Source of the DNA: Mesostigma viride
Taxonomy: Eukaryota > Streptophyta > Mesostigmatophyceae > Mesostigmatales > Mesostigmataceae
NCBI GenBank assembly: GCA_009746045.1
Contig: RPFO01000380.1
Location: 1,306,020-1,370,019, forward strand
Direction: 5' to 3'
DNA: 64,000 nucleotides
Below the pieces are notes generated by a model that was given only the letters and a program-made list of their open reading frames with translations, searched no databases and was not told the origin of the DNA. A program made the translations under genes and the position numbers. Position 1 is the first letter of the stretch. The number at the start of each line of letters is the position of its first letter. Below are positions 19,362 through 30,889 of the stretch, in pieces.

Positions 19362-22300
19362 CTACGAAAAGAAATCCACCGGGCCATTATCGCCCACCGA
19401 GCAGCTCATGCAAGTGAACCGGGGCGGGACATCCGCCGCGTCCGCTATTCCCCCGCAGCGCGTGTGCTGCCACACCTCACAGATGTCGCAAGCGACCATG
19501 CGCTCGCCGTCGTCGTCCACAGTGCCACACGTGCACCGGACCGTCCACGTGTCCCCCCCCCCCTCGCACCGCGTCGGGTTGCCCAGGTCTACGCCTGTCC
19601 CTGTTAGGGTGAGCACGGTGTCAGTGCCCACGAGCCCTGCCAGGGGGTCCGCGTCGTCGGCCCAGTCCAGCTCCGCCAGCCCCTCGACGACAAACCCGTT
19701 GAAGATCGGGTACATCTCCTGGAATGCCTTGCTCGCCTGGCGCTTGACGTCGCCCACCATGGCTGTGACAGGGACCATGAACAGCTCGGGGGGGGGGCTG
19801 CAGGGGATGCGGGAGCTGCCCAGCGAGTCGGCCCCCAGAGAGAAGGTGCACTTGACGGCAATGAGGCTCTCCTCAGGATCCGTGCCGGGCGTCGAAGGGA
19901 GGTCCGCCGCTGCGGGCGAGTTTGCGGAAAGGGCGCCCCCTGGCCGGAGGATCCTCTCGCCGCCATAGTCCTTCACGAAATGCTTCGTGTCCAGCACGAT
20001 CTGCACGAGGGAGGGGATGCTGGCCGCTGTCACACGCGATGCCACGCCAGGCACGGTCAGCGGCTTGTAGCTCTCGAGCACGTGCGCATACAGGTGCTGC
20101 AGATCCGACATGACGTCCTCGCGGCCCACCAGGGAAGTACTCACCGCGCCCTGCCCTCCCGCACCGTTACTGCTCCCCAGCGCCGCCACCCCCCCTTGCG
20201 ACTCGAGTTTCACACCATTGTCGCCCACTCCCCAAGACCCCACTGCAACCTCCGATTTGTCCCCCGAATCGCTGCCACCATCACCCCCCCACACTGCTGG
20301 CGCCGCGACAGCCATTTTATTCACACCATCCTTGTCCGCATCACTGCTGCCACCCCCCTGGGCCGCCGCACCCGACGCCTTTGCCACCTCATCGAGGCGA
20401 TACTCGAGCACCTTTGTGGCCGGGTTGAACTCGCGCCGCACCACGTGGTCGCCCACGACACGGTCCCCCAGGGACTTTAGGACATAGTCCAACAGACCCG
20501 TGTCCCCAATCACGGCCCTCGCCGAATCGCGGACCTCTTGTCGGGGCAACCACGGCCGCGGCGCCGACCGAAGCACCTCCACGATGACACTCGTCGCCAG
20601 CTCGACGCGCTTGGCTGACCAGCGGCACGGGGACGTGAGAGGATCGACGGCCGGGCTGCCAGCATTCCCGTTGCTCGCCGCCGCTGTGGCGGATCCGTTG
20701 GCAGAGACCGACTTGCACCCGGCGGTTTGGGCGCGGTCTTTCCCTGCCCCTGATGTCCGGTTCCCATTTCCGTGCACGGACCCCGCCCCGCCCCCCCCAC
20801 CCCCCCTGGCTTTATCCCGTGTGGTCGCGCCCCCACCCTTGAGGCCCGGGGGCGCGTCCGCCTTGACCTCCAGCATGGCCCGCACGAGATCCCCGAGGGT
20901 GCTCACGGGGGTGGGCGTCGAGACCCCCTTCTTGGCCTGGAGTCGTCGGTACAGCGCCGTGTACAGCTCCAGGATGGCCACGCAGGCATCGTCGACGCCG
21001 AGGAAGTCACCCTGGAGGGAGGACAAGGGGATGGCTGCCAGCTGGCGCAGGGCGTCCTCGTAGCGCACTTGGCAGGTGCCGTACGTTCCGCGCCCAAACC
21101 GGTACCCCCACCGGCCGTACCAGGGCATCCCGTATGCGACTGAGTGCAGCAGGCGCAGCTCCATCTGTCGCTTCTTCGAGACGTCCTCCACCGAGACCAT
21201 CCTGTGTGGGGGGGGAGGCGAGTGGAATAGAGGAGGACGTAATCAAATAGGAAGGTAGGGAGAAGAATAGAGGAGGACGTAATCAAATAGGAAGGTAGGG
21301 AGATTCATTAAAAGGTCATATCCTTGGGTGGGTGGGTGGGTGGGTGGGTGGGTGGGTGGGTGGGTGGGTGGGTGGGTGGGTGGGTGGGTGGGTGGGTGGG
21401 TGGGTGGGTGGGTGGGTGGGTGGGTGGGTGGGTGGGTGGGTGGGTGGGTGGGTGGGTGGGTGGGTGGGTGGGTGGGTGGGTGGGGTGGGGTGGGGTGGGG
21501 GATCAAGGGGGCGAGAGGGGACATGCGTCAAGTGAGGGGGCCAAAAGAGGGGGGTGTTAGGAGGAGGGTGAGTGACGGGTGGCAGGAGACCCAAGACCAT
21601 CCTGCAGGGGCGGGAAGTGTGTACCGGTACGCTCATCCCTGAACTATCCCTGCTCCGGGCCAATCTGCGGTCTTTGGCTGAACTCATCACCATCGACTCA
21701 TGACCTGGCCAGTAACCCACACGGAGTAGAACTGATGAAGTACACTGGAGCAAACCGCGTCGCTCATCAAGCGGGCCGCGGCGCGTATATGATTACTCAC
21801 TCGATCACGATACCGCACTGGCCGACCAATCATATGGTGGCAATTAACACCCGTTTGCTCTCATAATGTCCTGCACATAATCTCCCCGTGAATTACAGGA
21901 CAGCTCATCGTCTATAACGTCATCATGTCACTGTGCATTTCGATGGCATACGTACTCCCCCACGTGGTCATAGTCATACAAATCCCGTGTACTAACGGCC
22001 ATACAAAGGACCGGGTGATGCCAGGCATCTGCTTCCTACAAAAAAGCTCACAAACAGTGCACTGAAGACGTCATCGTGGGGTACGCAAGATAGCTACAGC
22101 GCCCACTACGGTGATATATAGGGAGCGGGAGCCACCCAGGACATATCAGATAGGTGCCCCTCCAATGGAGCGAGGTCGGGAGAGAACGGCAGCCGCTGCC
22201 TTGCCCTTTGCCCAGCTTCGCTATTGCATGCCGACCACAACCGAGGCGGTCAGGCGCCCGCCTTGCACACATCCCATCCCAAAGCAGACCTCGATCTGGG

Positions 22301-23922
22301 AATAATAGTACAAAGGGTCGCAACAGGCCTGTCAACTGACTGAGGAATTTTGAAATCCACTCACATAGAATTCCCTGGTTGTGGTGATCGATGCGTATGT
22401 GGCCGCAACTATAGCCAAATGCCACAAGATCAGACATGGCCAACCACACGCACCCCAAACCTAGCTATCCATCCAGCCACTGCCGCGCCAAAAAAGAAGC
22501 ACATATAGAAAATTAACAGAATGAGAAAAAGGTAAGGCCAACAATTTGCAGGAAAATAATCAAAACAGAAAAGGAAATGCTTTGCTCACCTGGCGCACAG
22601 CATGGTGCATATCCGGTCCCACAGGTCCATCAGGTGTCCACCTGTCAGCACGGCAGAGCCCCCCTCGCGGCCATTGATGCGCAGGAGATGCCCGAACCCG
22701 TTCAGATGGATCACCCCATGCAGCAGGTGGCTCTGCGACTCTGGGACGCCCCGCCGCACCGCATCAGAACGGCACCCGCTGCAGTGCCGTACTGAGTTGG
22801 GCACGACGCTGGAGCATTTTGGGCAGAACCGACGTTTCCCCTTGCCGGCCCATGAGCCGGCGCCGCTCGCGTCCGAGGGGAGCACAAAATGGTACCTTTT
22901 TGCCGCCACCGGGTGGTGGCTCCAGCCTGCAATCGTGCCCATCAGGCGCATATTACAAGCATATCATGAGCAAGCCACGTTTCATAAGCAAAGAGCGCAC
23001 GACAAAATTTGATCCCGTATCCGTACGCAGATGCAACAAGCTGCAGACCCAAGAAGGTGGTACACACAGGCTGGTTACGGCGCATCATCGTGTACAGCAA
23101 ACGACACAGGTACCAACTATGTCACATACAAATTGGCCAGAATCCCGGCCGGTCGCGTTGGTCCAATGCGCACATTTACTGCATAACCACATACGTACTG
23201 CAAAGCGTATGTACCCCAACCTGCAAACGTCACGGAGAACGCTGGAAGGCATAGTCACGTACTGGCAGCAGGCTGGCATGGGGGGGGGGGGGGGCGGGGG
23301 CGCGGCCGTATAAGCCAGGGGTGTCCACACACGTGGCTGGAAATGTACCTACCGCCCTTGCTGTGATCGTCGATCCTGTGTACACACAACTACACGTACC
23401 TGCGCACGCGTACGTGCAGCTTAATCGTGCAAAAGAATGTGCGCGACTACAAATCGGTACGTACGTACTTACGTACGAACAGCTAGCCAGTTATTAGCGC
23501 GCGCGGCGCGCTTAATTTAATAATTCGACATACGTAAATTAAGCTGTTCTAGGCTGATGGTCGGATTTCGTGGAAACATGAGCGTGGAAGGAGATCATAG
23601 CGACGTAGATAGATGGAAAAGAAACGCCCGCACCTATGCAGCTGCAGTGGTCGCAGGTGGTGCTTAGACGCAGGCCGAGATCCACCGTCTCCTCGAGTAT
23701 AAACATCTCGTATCTGGCCCCGTCATCCCCATCCAAACCGACTGACCATGACGTGACGCACTCGTCGAGTCCAGCTTCTGTACCAGCAATTTCCCTCAAA
23801 AAATCTTGTATATTCGTCCTAAAACTGCCATTGTAGCTGCGCGGGTTACCCTCCGTACCGAACTTGGGCAACGAAAAACTTCGTTGCACTCGTCGCCGCT
23901 TCCTTTCGTTGAAGACCACCAT
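19362..23922 (-). CDS. MMD1: PHD-finger protein of the MMD1/DUET-MS1 family
   Basis: Three exons on -: 23922-23634, 22926-22590 and 21201-19362 (821 residues). All junctions are GT-AG and in phase. The ATG at 23922 is followed by a basic stretch (MVVFNERKRRRVQR), as in plant homologues. Exon 1 ends in CDHCSCIG, and exon 2 continues WSHHPVAAKRYHFVLP, then FCPKCSSVVPNS and GFGHLLRINGREGG. Exon 3 opens VSVEDVSKKRQMELRLLHSV, then YGMPWYGRWGYRFGRGTYG. These are hallmark blocks of the family. Residues 765-809 form a C4HC3 PHD finger (CTCG..DDGERMVACDICEVWQHTRC...CMSC). Land-plant members are nuclear H3K4me-reading transcription regulators needed for male meiosis or tapetum and pollen development. 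What it does in an alga is not known from sequence. Residues 330-420 and 490-560 are Gly/Ala/Ser-rich insertions. Confidence 0.92.
21225..21304. repeat. 40-bp perfect tandem duplication in MMD1 intron
   Basis: GAATAGAGGAGGACGTAATC... occurs at 21225 and 21265 with an exact 40-bp period, just inside the intron. Confidence 0.9.
21325..21500. repeat. (GGGT)n microsatellite in MMD1 intron
   Basis: About 40 copies of GGGT, decaying to GGGGT at the right end. It lies in the intron between exons 2 and 3 of the - strand gene. Confidence 0.98.
23279..23298. repeat. G homopolymer in MMD1 intron 1
   Basis: GGGG run of about 15 with one C interruption at 23295. Confidence 0.85.
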
Positions 23923-26810
23923 TTTGAAGAGGGTATCTATGCGTGGCCGATTCCAATTAAAATTTGCGCGCTGTGCTTCTGCCCTTGAACCCTTCGTTGA
24001 CAAAGGGCTCGGATGCGGAGCGTGGGCGCCATGGTTTCGTCTATCGTCAGGCACTGCTCGACGATTCCCCACATGCTACTAAATAAATGACGCTCTCTCG
24101 AACCCCGTCGATCCCCGCACGTGGGATCGAGCCAGGTAGGATCCATGCGCGCGGAGTTCTGGGGACGATGTATCAGTCCGCTGATCAAACTGACATGCCC
24201 GCCAGATCAAAAGAATGACTAGAGTGTCGGTTTCACTGGGCCGAAAATCTCAAAAAGCTGCTATGAATTTCAACATCAGGGGTGTCAGGTTGGCAGTCAG
24301 GTTGGCAGTTGCCGATTCACGGGGTACGACCAATTCCAGCGCATAGGGTAACTTCCTGACTGCGGTCCAGGTCAGCTGCTGGTGGGCTTTTGGTGCCAGA
24401 AGGGACGTAACAACCGGGATTTACGCAATCTTTAGCAAAAGCAAGAATCATATATATTCCCATTGAAGCAAATCCCAGGGAGCGTTCTCCGGCAGGGCCC
24501 TTCCGACCGTTACCACACTTTCAACCAGATGCAGGGAGTGGTACCTTTTCCATGAACCCTAAGGCCCACGCGGTACGGCTTGAGCTACAGTAACGAAACG
24601 CATCACATCGCTTTTGCGACACTCTAAAAATGCAGGGCATCTTGTGCTATGGGAATGAGCCCTTTCACGTGGACGATACCTGGCATAGCATGGGGATCTT
24701 GACGGTTTCGTGTTGTGCGGCTGTACGCACGCGCTACTGTGAAGGTCTAACTGCCAGACCATTGCCCGGCCCTACTGTAGCTGGATGTTACTGGAATACT
24801 GGATCCCCCTGGCATTCGATTGTCTATTTGTTCATGATGAGGGCCAACTTTGAGACACAAAGTCACACACCAAGCTGTCCTGCCGCTGAGCCGCGTACCG
24901 TAGTAGAAGTCAAAGTAAGATCTCACAGGTCAGAAGTCAAAGTACTGTATTACCGCCCTGCCGGCTGCAGCCTGCTGCTGCCTGATCGATCGGAGAGACG
25001 GTGCATTCTTGTTGTTGTTGTTGTTGTTGTATCCCACTGCCTGTAGGCTCGTGCCAGCAACACGGATATTTTGCCCCAGAGATCTTTTCATTTAATTACC
25101 CTGCAGGGCACCGGACCTGACGGGCCGTTTTTTAACTGACCGTGTGATACTGTACCCCTTTCGCACCGCGCTGGTTTTACAGTACGGGCCTACGGGGACG
25201 GGAGTCACGGGACACCCTCGAAATTGGCGCCGGCCGAAAAATTCGCAGTGAAGACCTGGTGAAGACTGAAGAGGGTGCATGGTGCGCGCATGCGCGTTGC
25301 GGAAGTGGCCATGCAGCTGGCGAGTGGCGACTGCGTTTAGGCAAATTACTGTAAAACTAGAAAACTATCATTGTACATGTAGGCTGAGCGAAGTGCAGAA
25401 ATTTTACTCGAATCTTAAAGGCGATGAGTTTATGATGTTATCTTGTGGCGGAAATCAGCTGGTTTATAATCACTCTTGTTTTCATATGCCATCTGCACGG
25501 GCCGGCCGGGGGTTATAAACTGAACGTCTTTTTGGTCGCGGGAATTGAAATAGCTGAATTGTTCATGATAGCGCGCGGTAGTAAATTCGCGGCCGTTCTT
25601 GGGTTTCTTGTGAACATGAAGGAGGACTTAATATTGGTAGCATCGAATTCAAAATCACCGGGTGCTTGTTGCCAAGTTTTTGGCCATTATCGGTAAGTAA
25701 TTGTAAGTAATTTTTCTGCGCAGTGGGTACTGCACTACTAGTAGTCTGCTGCAGGCCTTTCCAATATGGGAGAACGGCCGCTGTTGCGCGTCTGGGCGAA
25801 GGATTCACGAGGGCGAGGTAAAGATTTGTGTCGAACGTTATGTGCTTTAAGTGCTTTCTTCTGTCAACTCATCGTTCGAAGTCTTTCATTGCGTTCTTTT
25901 AATTAATTGGGCATGCGCAATTTCCGCCAGCAGCTACCTGCGCCTAGCTCGCCGTACGTTTCGATCTAAATGCCGTCGTGTTGTCGTGTACCTGGCAGCT
26001 TTAGATTGCTTTCGTTAAGGTTTTGTGGTCAGAAACGTTTCAGTCGCAGCCTAAGGCGTCTCTGGAAGGTTCAAGGGATTTCATACATAGAACGTGTTTC
26101 GGCAAGCTGCAGATGTTCATGGGCGTATATATAATGGATTAATGGACGCGGCTTCTTGTTGTGTGAGAGTGACGCATGCATATGCGCACCCTCTTTTCGC
26201 AGCGGCCGGCATCACAGTGCTCAGACTAGAAGCTGAACGGCCGCAAATGGTTTCTTTACATTTTATCGTTAATCAGGGAAGGATGTATAGTAATGTCATG
26301 ATCAATCATTTTGGAGATATTGCAATATTTGCTTGTGAATGATTGTAGATAGCTGCCACGTCTATTGGTTTATCTGAGCTTTCCCTTGTTATGATGATGT
26401 GACAAGACTACAATGACATGCTGAGCCAACCAATAATATGGTTGACATGGTTAACTGCATGCAAGGTATGGTATGGCAAGCTAACGTATGCACATTTATG
26501 CATACCAATACATATGTTCCTACTTAGTTCCCTGCCCTCCAAGTTATGAGGCTAATATAAATCAGACCACGGTGGGTGCAGAGAGCGACGAGAATGACAA
26601 ATGGCTCAGACGTTGACGACGAGACACCTTGGCAGTAGGATAGGTTGGCATATGTGCTGCTGGCCAGCCTGTAAACCATGGCTGGCCAGCAGAGTTTAAG
26701 ACCGCGTAGAAATGGCAACTAGAACAGGTAATGCTACTCCTTAGCAACCATGGGGGCACGAGAACAAATAAAACCAATAACCAGGCATTGAGTCATTGTA
26801 TCACCGGCCA
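23923..26810. other. Upstream region of MMD1, no gene recognised
   Basis: About 2.9 kb, probably holding the MMD1 promoter and 5' UTR. Features are a (TTG)n run at 25012-25029 and many palindromic hexamers. Short open frames (for example 24630-25046, 25445-25696 and 26094-26342) show no domain or codon signal I can support. Confidence 0.5.
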
Positions 26811-26811
26811 C

Positions 26812-27475
26812 GTAAGAAGGTGCCGGCCAGGTTGAGCTGGGCGCAGTCCCGCGGGGGGTCCACGTGATGTGTCTACCTGGTTGGTGCGAGCTAAGTGCCC
26901 TACTAGCTGCAGGCGCCGCTGCTTAATGGTGTTGGTGATATATGGCATGCCGAGGTACAAGTCCTCCTTGCAGACATGAGCAGCGTAAAGCCTTCTCTAC
27001 TAAAAATGGATCGCAGCATGTTGGTGGCCGCACCGTCCAGCTTTCTGGCAAGGTCGGCAGTGAGGGCCCATGTCTCGAGCGGCCCCGTACGTATAAGAAC
27101 AGGGAGGACAAGGACCTTAAACAGGTCATGTTTCTCTATCTTGCCCAAGGGCTTGCGCCACAGGGCCCGGTATTGGCGTAAAGCGTGCCAGGCGAGGGAG
27201 ATACGGTGGTCCACATCGGCCTTAATTGTAGCTTCGGAGTAAGCTACCCAGCAACTTGACGCGGTCCCAATACAGGACTAGAGAGCCGTCCAGGAGAAAG
27301 AGGTCGGGCGGTGGCTGAGTGAGCCCATGCAATCCCCAGAGCCTCTGTCTTCTTGCTGACCTCAAGCCCCAGCGCACGGGCAGGCCTCGATTGCCAGGCA
27401 GTCAAGCCACGTCTGCACGTGCTCAGTGCCCTCGAAGAGAGTGGTGGACATCGTCCGCATAGATGTGAGCATGGA
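26812..27475 (-). pseudogene. LINE ORF2 fragment (YADD to 3' end)
   Basis: On - it reads YADD (about 27443-27454), EALG...EVSKK, DHRISLAWHALRQYRALWRK, LFKVLVLPVL, LTADLARKLDGAATNMLRSI and the LVGHLARTNQVDT block near 26890. Several frameshifts. Same family as copies A and B. Confidence 0.85.
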
Positions 27476-27481
27476 TTAAAA

Positions 27482-28975
27482 TTAACAGCTGTGCCGCCCC
27501 CGCCCCTGCTACCAGCCGCCGCCGCCCGCCCGGCCGCCCTGGCCGGCGGCCCAGCCGGGCCCCCGGCCCCGCCCAGGTCAGCGGCGGACTAGTACCTAGT
27601 CCCCCCGCTGAGCGGCCCGCTTGGCGACCCGTAAGACACGGCCTCCTTTCACCTCCCGCGCGGTCACGGAGGCCGGCGGTCCAGCGTCTGCGTTAAACGC
27701 CGCCGCCACCGGCTCCGGACGACGCGATTCCGGCCGCGGTCGTGAAACTTGCAGCCGAGTTCGAGGACACTTGTGTTATGCTGCTCTTCCGGGATATCTG
27801 CAACCGCATTCTGCTGTCGTCGCAACCGCCCCCAGCGGCCTGGCAACACAGTTTTCGCACAATGCTGTGACAATTGAAGAAGGGGTCGCCAGCCGCCCCC
27901 GGTAACTACTTACTACAGAGCCCTGGATCCGACTGTGCGTATCCAAAGTGCCCCCCTCAAGCTAGCTTCTCATGCGGCTCATCCTGAACCGCCTGCGCAC
28001 GGCCCTGGACGGCCACCTCAGCGAGGCTCAGCACGGCTTCCGTTCAGGTCGCAACACAGTACATGCGCTCTTCGCTACTCGCCGCCTTGTGGAATTAGAA
28101 CTGCGACACCTTCAGCCTGGTGAGTCCCCTCTGCATCTTGTGCATGCTGCATGGTGGACTTTGAACATCAAAGCCTTCGATTCGGTTATCTGCCAGCCCT
28201 GAGCTGTGGGACCTCCTCGCTCTGTTCCGGATCCCCCGGCCCCTTATTGCTGTCATCGCAACGTGTATGAAGGGTCAAATGGTCACTTCGGTGCGCACTT
28301 CCTACGGCCGGACCACGCCACCACATGTGCCCTTTACAGAAGGGGGTGTGGCAGGGCTGCGTGCTGCATGTCGCCATACGTACCTGTTCATTATTGTGGT
28401 CGAATACGTAATGATTCCAACGCGCAGGCGTTTTGCCCGCATTGTGGGTAGGGAACTGAGGGGTGCAGGTAGCCAACCGTTTCTGGCATGGCGGGGCGGA
28501 CATCATCTACGCAGACGACATGCACCGCCACCCTCTTCGATCGAGGGCTCTGAGCATGTGCAGACATGGCTTGACTGCCTGGCAATCGAGGCCCTAGCTA
28601 GCTTGCGGTGGGGCTTGAGGTCAGCACGGAGACAGAGGCTCTGGCGATTGGGCTCACTCAGCCCCCGCCTGAGGTCCTCTTTCTCTTGGATGGCGCTCCC
28701 GAGTCCCGTATAGGGACCGCGTCAAGTTGTTGGGCAGCCTCAGGACTCCCCAGCTGCGAGGCCGATGTGCATGCATGGACCACCGTATCTCCCTCGCCTG
28801 GCACGCTTTACGCCAATACCGGGCCCTGTGGCGCAAGCCGTGGCGCAAGCCCTTAATTGGGAAAGATAGAGAAACAGGTCCTCGTCCTCCCTGTTCAATT
28901 ACGTAGTGGGGCCGAGACGTGGACCCTCACCGCCGACCTGGCCCGAAAGCTGGACGGCGCGGTCACCTTAACATT
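27482..28975 (+). pseudogene. LINE ORF2 copy C (linker to thumb), heavily decayed
   Basis: On + it follows copy B from the Pro/Ala linker (APPPPLLPAAAARPAALAG) through HGFRSGRNTVHALFATRRLV, KAFDSV, GVWQGCVL, DIIYADD and AWHALRQYRALWRKP to LARKLDGAVT, where a TTAA tract replaces it. It differs from copy B by many small insertions, several of them exact 4-bp tandem duplications (AGCT at 27960, TCGA at 28537). Not functional. Confidence 0.9.
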
Positions 28976-29420
28976 AATTAATTAATTAATTAATTAATGA
29001 GGAACATAACTCAACGTTGGGAGTAAATGTACATATCACATATCCCAGAGAAGCCTGGGCGATATGGCTTTTAATACATTCTAAGCTACTTCCTGCAAGC
29101 TGGGTGGGAATGTAAACGGCACTTGCTCTAAGTGCACGTACCAAGAGCACCTGCACCCCCCAGAGTCTCGGGCAACACCCAGCTAAGGGGAGCCCGTCAT
29201 AGGGGGGGAAGATATCAGCATATGGCTATACAAGATCAGAAAGTACAAGAGCTAGGGCGTGGCGTCTCAGCAGAGAGTGGCTCTCTGCGTAGTCACAACA
29301 TAACTTAAATAATAAAGCTAGGCATCATCTGGTGTGTGGCGCGTCATGATATGGGCACACATGTACATGACTAATAAATGTTCATAAGTCAGCTGGTACT
29401 GATAGTGCGTCTCCTTCATG
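28976..29420 (-). mobile_element. Half-LINE 3' end with TTAA tail
   Basis: Tail TTAATTAATTAATTAATTAA (28976-28999), stem-loop CTCAACGTTGGGAG on + (29010-29023), and a 3' UTR matching 5740-6120 and the inverse of 45760-46090. No coding sequence remains. Confidence 0.75.
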
Positions 29421-29424
29421 CCAA

Positions 29425-29625
29425 AGGCATGCCACGAGCCACGAGCCACGAGGTAGCCATCATGGCCATCATAGCCATTGGCTGACGGCGGAGCTCAGAA
29501 CTTTCGCGTCAGAGCCCCAAATTCCGTCAGATCACTTGCAACCGATGCATCTTTTCTAGGCGCATCTGCTACTATAAACGGTTACAGCTGTAACGCAGTA
29601 TTGTGACCAGCCTGCAGCTATTACG
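29425..29625 (+). mobile_element. LINE ORF1 5' UTR-like fragment
   Basis: Reverse complement of 34835-34975: the shared blocks are CGGCGGAGCTCAGAACTTT, CCAAATTC.GTCAG, GATGCATCTTTTC...GCATCTG and GTTACAGCTGTAACGCAGTA. In the intact element that block lies directly upstream of ORF1, so this is a detached 5' UTR with no ORF1 behind it. Confidence 0.65.
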
Positions 29626-29658
29626 CGAACTGCTATTATGACGAGCAAACGCACAACA

Positions 29659-29995
29659 CACTAGGAACTCGCTACTGAGAAAACTGAGATTTCCTGAGAT
29701 TTCCTGAGATTTCATGAGAAAAAAACTGAGATTTCCTGAGATTTCCTGAGATGTCCTGAGATTTCCTGAGATTTCCTGAGATTTTCCTGAGATTTCCTGA
29801 GATTTCCTGAGAAAGTGACCTGAGATTTCCTGAGATTGGCCTGAGAAAATTGGCTTTTTCTCAGGAAATCTCAGGAAATCTCAGGGCTAAGTGGAAACTG
29901 AGATTTTACGTGGACACTGAGATTTTTTTTTCTCAGGCTGAAAATCTCAGGGCATTTTCTCAGGCGCTTAAAATCTCAGGGCATTTTCTCAGGCA
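29659..29995. repeat. CACTA-like terminus with TGAGATTTCC array
   Basis: CACTAGGAACTCG (29659) is followed by about 30 copies of CTGAGATTTC/CTGAGAAA in direct and then inverted orientation (CTCAGGAAATCTCAGG). A CACTA terminus with subterminal short repeats in both orientations is the plan of En/Spm-type DNA transposons. The mirror-image terminus is at 43940-44321. Confidence 0.5.
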
Positions 29996-30249
29996 TGCCA
30001 TTGCCAGAATTAAATGTGTATTCTAACAAGCATAACACCACGATAGTACCGGCTACGCCCCCTTCGAGAGAAGGTTTCAGCCGTGTTCAGCCCGTCTCAC
30101 GGTGCGAGACTGAACAAGTCTCGCGTGCAGACACGTGTGTAGTACTCCTACACACAGATCTCGAGTGATTTATCTAGTACCAAATCCGAAAGGCTTGCAT
30201 CACTCCCCGGACAGGAGAAATTTTGCGGATGACTGTAGGTGTAAGTTGG
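29996..30249. other. Unassigned
   Basis: Includes a small inverted repeat around GTCTCACGGTGCGAGAC at 30093-30110. No gene seen. Confidence 0.4.
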
Positions 30250-30336
30250 CGATGCCATGGTAACCGGAGACGTCCGTCCTATTGTCAGCAAAATTTGGTG
30301 CGAGAGGTCCCCAGTTCGATTCAGGTCGGATTCATT
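30250..30336 (+). ncRNA. tRNA-Pro-like fragment (pseudogene or SINE head)
   Basis: TTTGGTGCGAGAGGTCCCCAGTTCGATTC at 30294-30322 resembles the anticodon-loop 3' side, variable loop and T-arm of plant tRNA-Pro (TGG anticodon context). The 5' half does not form a proper D-arm or anticodon stem and the acceptor does not close, so this is not a working tRNA gene. Confidence 0.4.
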
Positions 30337-30860
30337 TGTAGATCGCGTTTTCCGCGTTTTCCGCGGCCCGGCACTGAACGCAAAGGTTTTCACCTTTGCG
30401 GAGTGTCTGATCAGAATAACACCATCATGCAATAAATCCAACATTTCATTAATGAATTAAATACGTTATTAGCACATCTTGTGGTATTAGGCGTGGCATT
30501 CATGGCATCACGCTGTTTGATAGTAATGAACTTATGTTTCATTGTGGCATTCTGTGACTCATCATTTCAATACCATCAAAATATAAAACATCGACTCAAA
30601 ACTGCTCTCATCCTATTTCTGGATTGCTAGCTGATGGCTCATGGCCATATAACAGCTGGCATGCCAGAGCCCAGCAACGGTGGTTTCACTCAATATTGAT
30701 GTGTACGTCTTCTCGTCGAGCTTGTATGCTCCACGATCTGCATCAAGTCATCCCCCAAAGAAAGAAAGCATACAGAAAGCAAGGAGTTAAATTTACAAAC
30801 ATGATAAAAATGCCATATGCAACATGATATTCCAAGAATGATATAGAAGGCGGGCATGCT
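30337..30860. other. A/T-richer unassigned stretch
   Basis: No coding or structural signal recognised. Confidence 0.4.
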
Positions 30861-30889
30861 GCCATGCATTGCGTGACTGCGTGCAGGCG

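Noticed and set aside
21325-21500. Telomeric repeat
   Set aside because: GGGT units are not TTTAGGG or a known plant variant, and they lie in an intron.
22048-22458. 136-codon - frame
   Set aside because: Lies inside the MMD1 intron, with no domain and no match to the family.
26812-28975. Twin-priming inversion of one LINE
   Set aside because: The minus and plus pieces overlap extensively in ORF2 (YADD to the LARKLDG block), which a single twin-priming event would not give; two insertions fit better.
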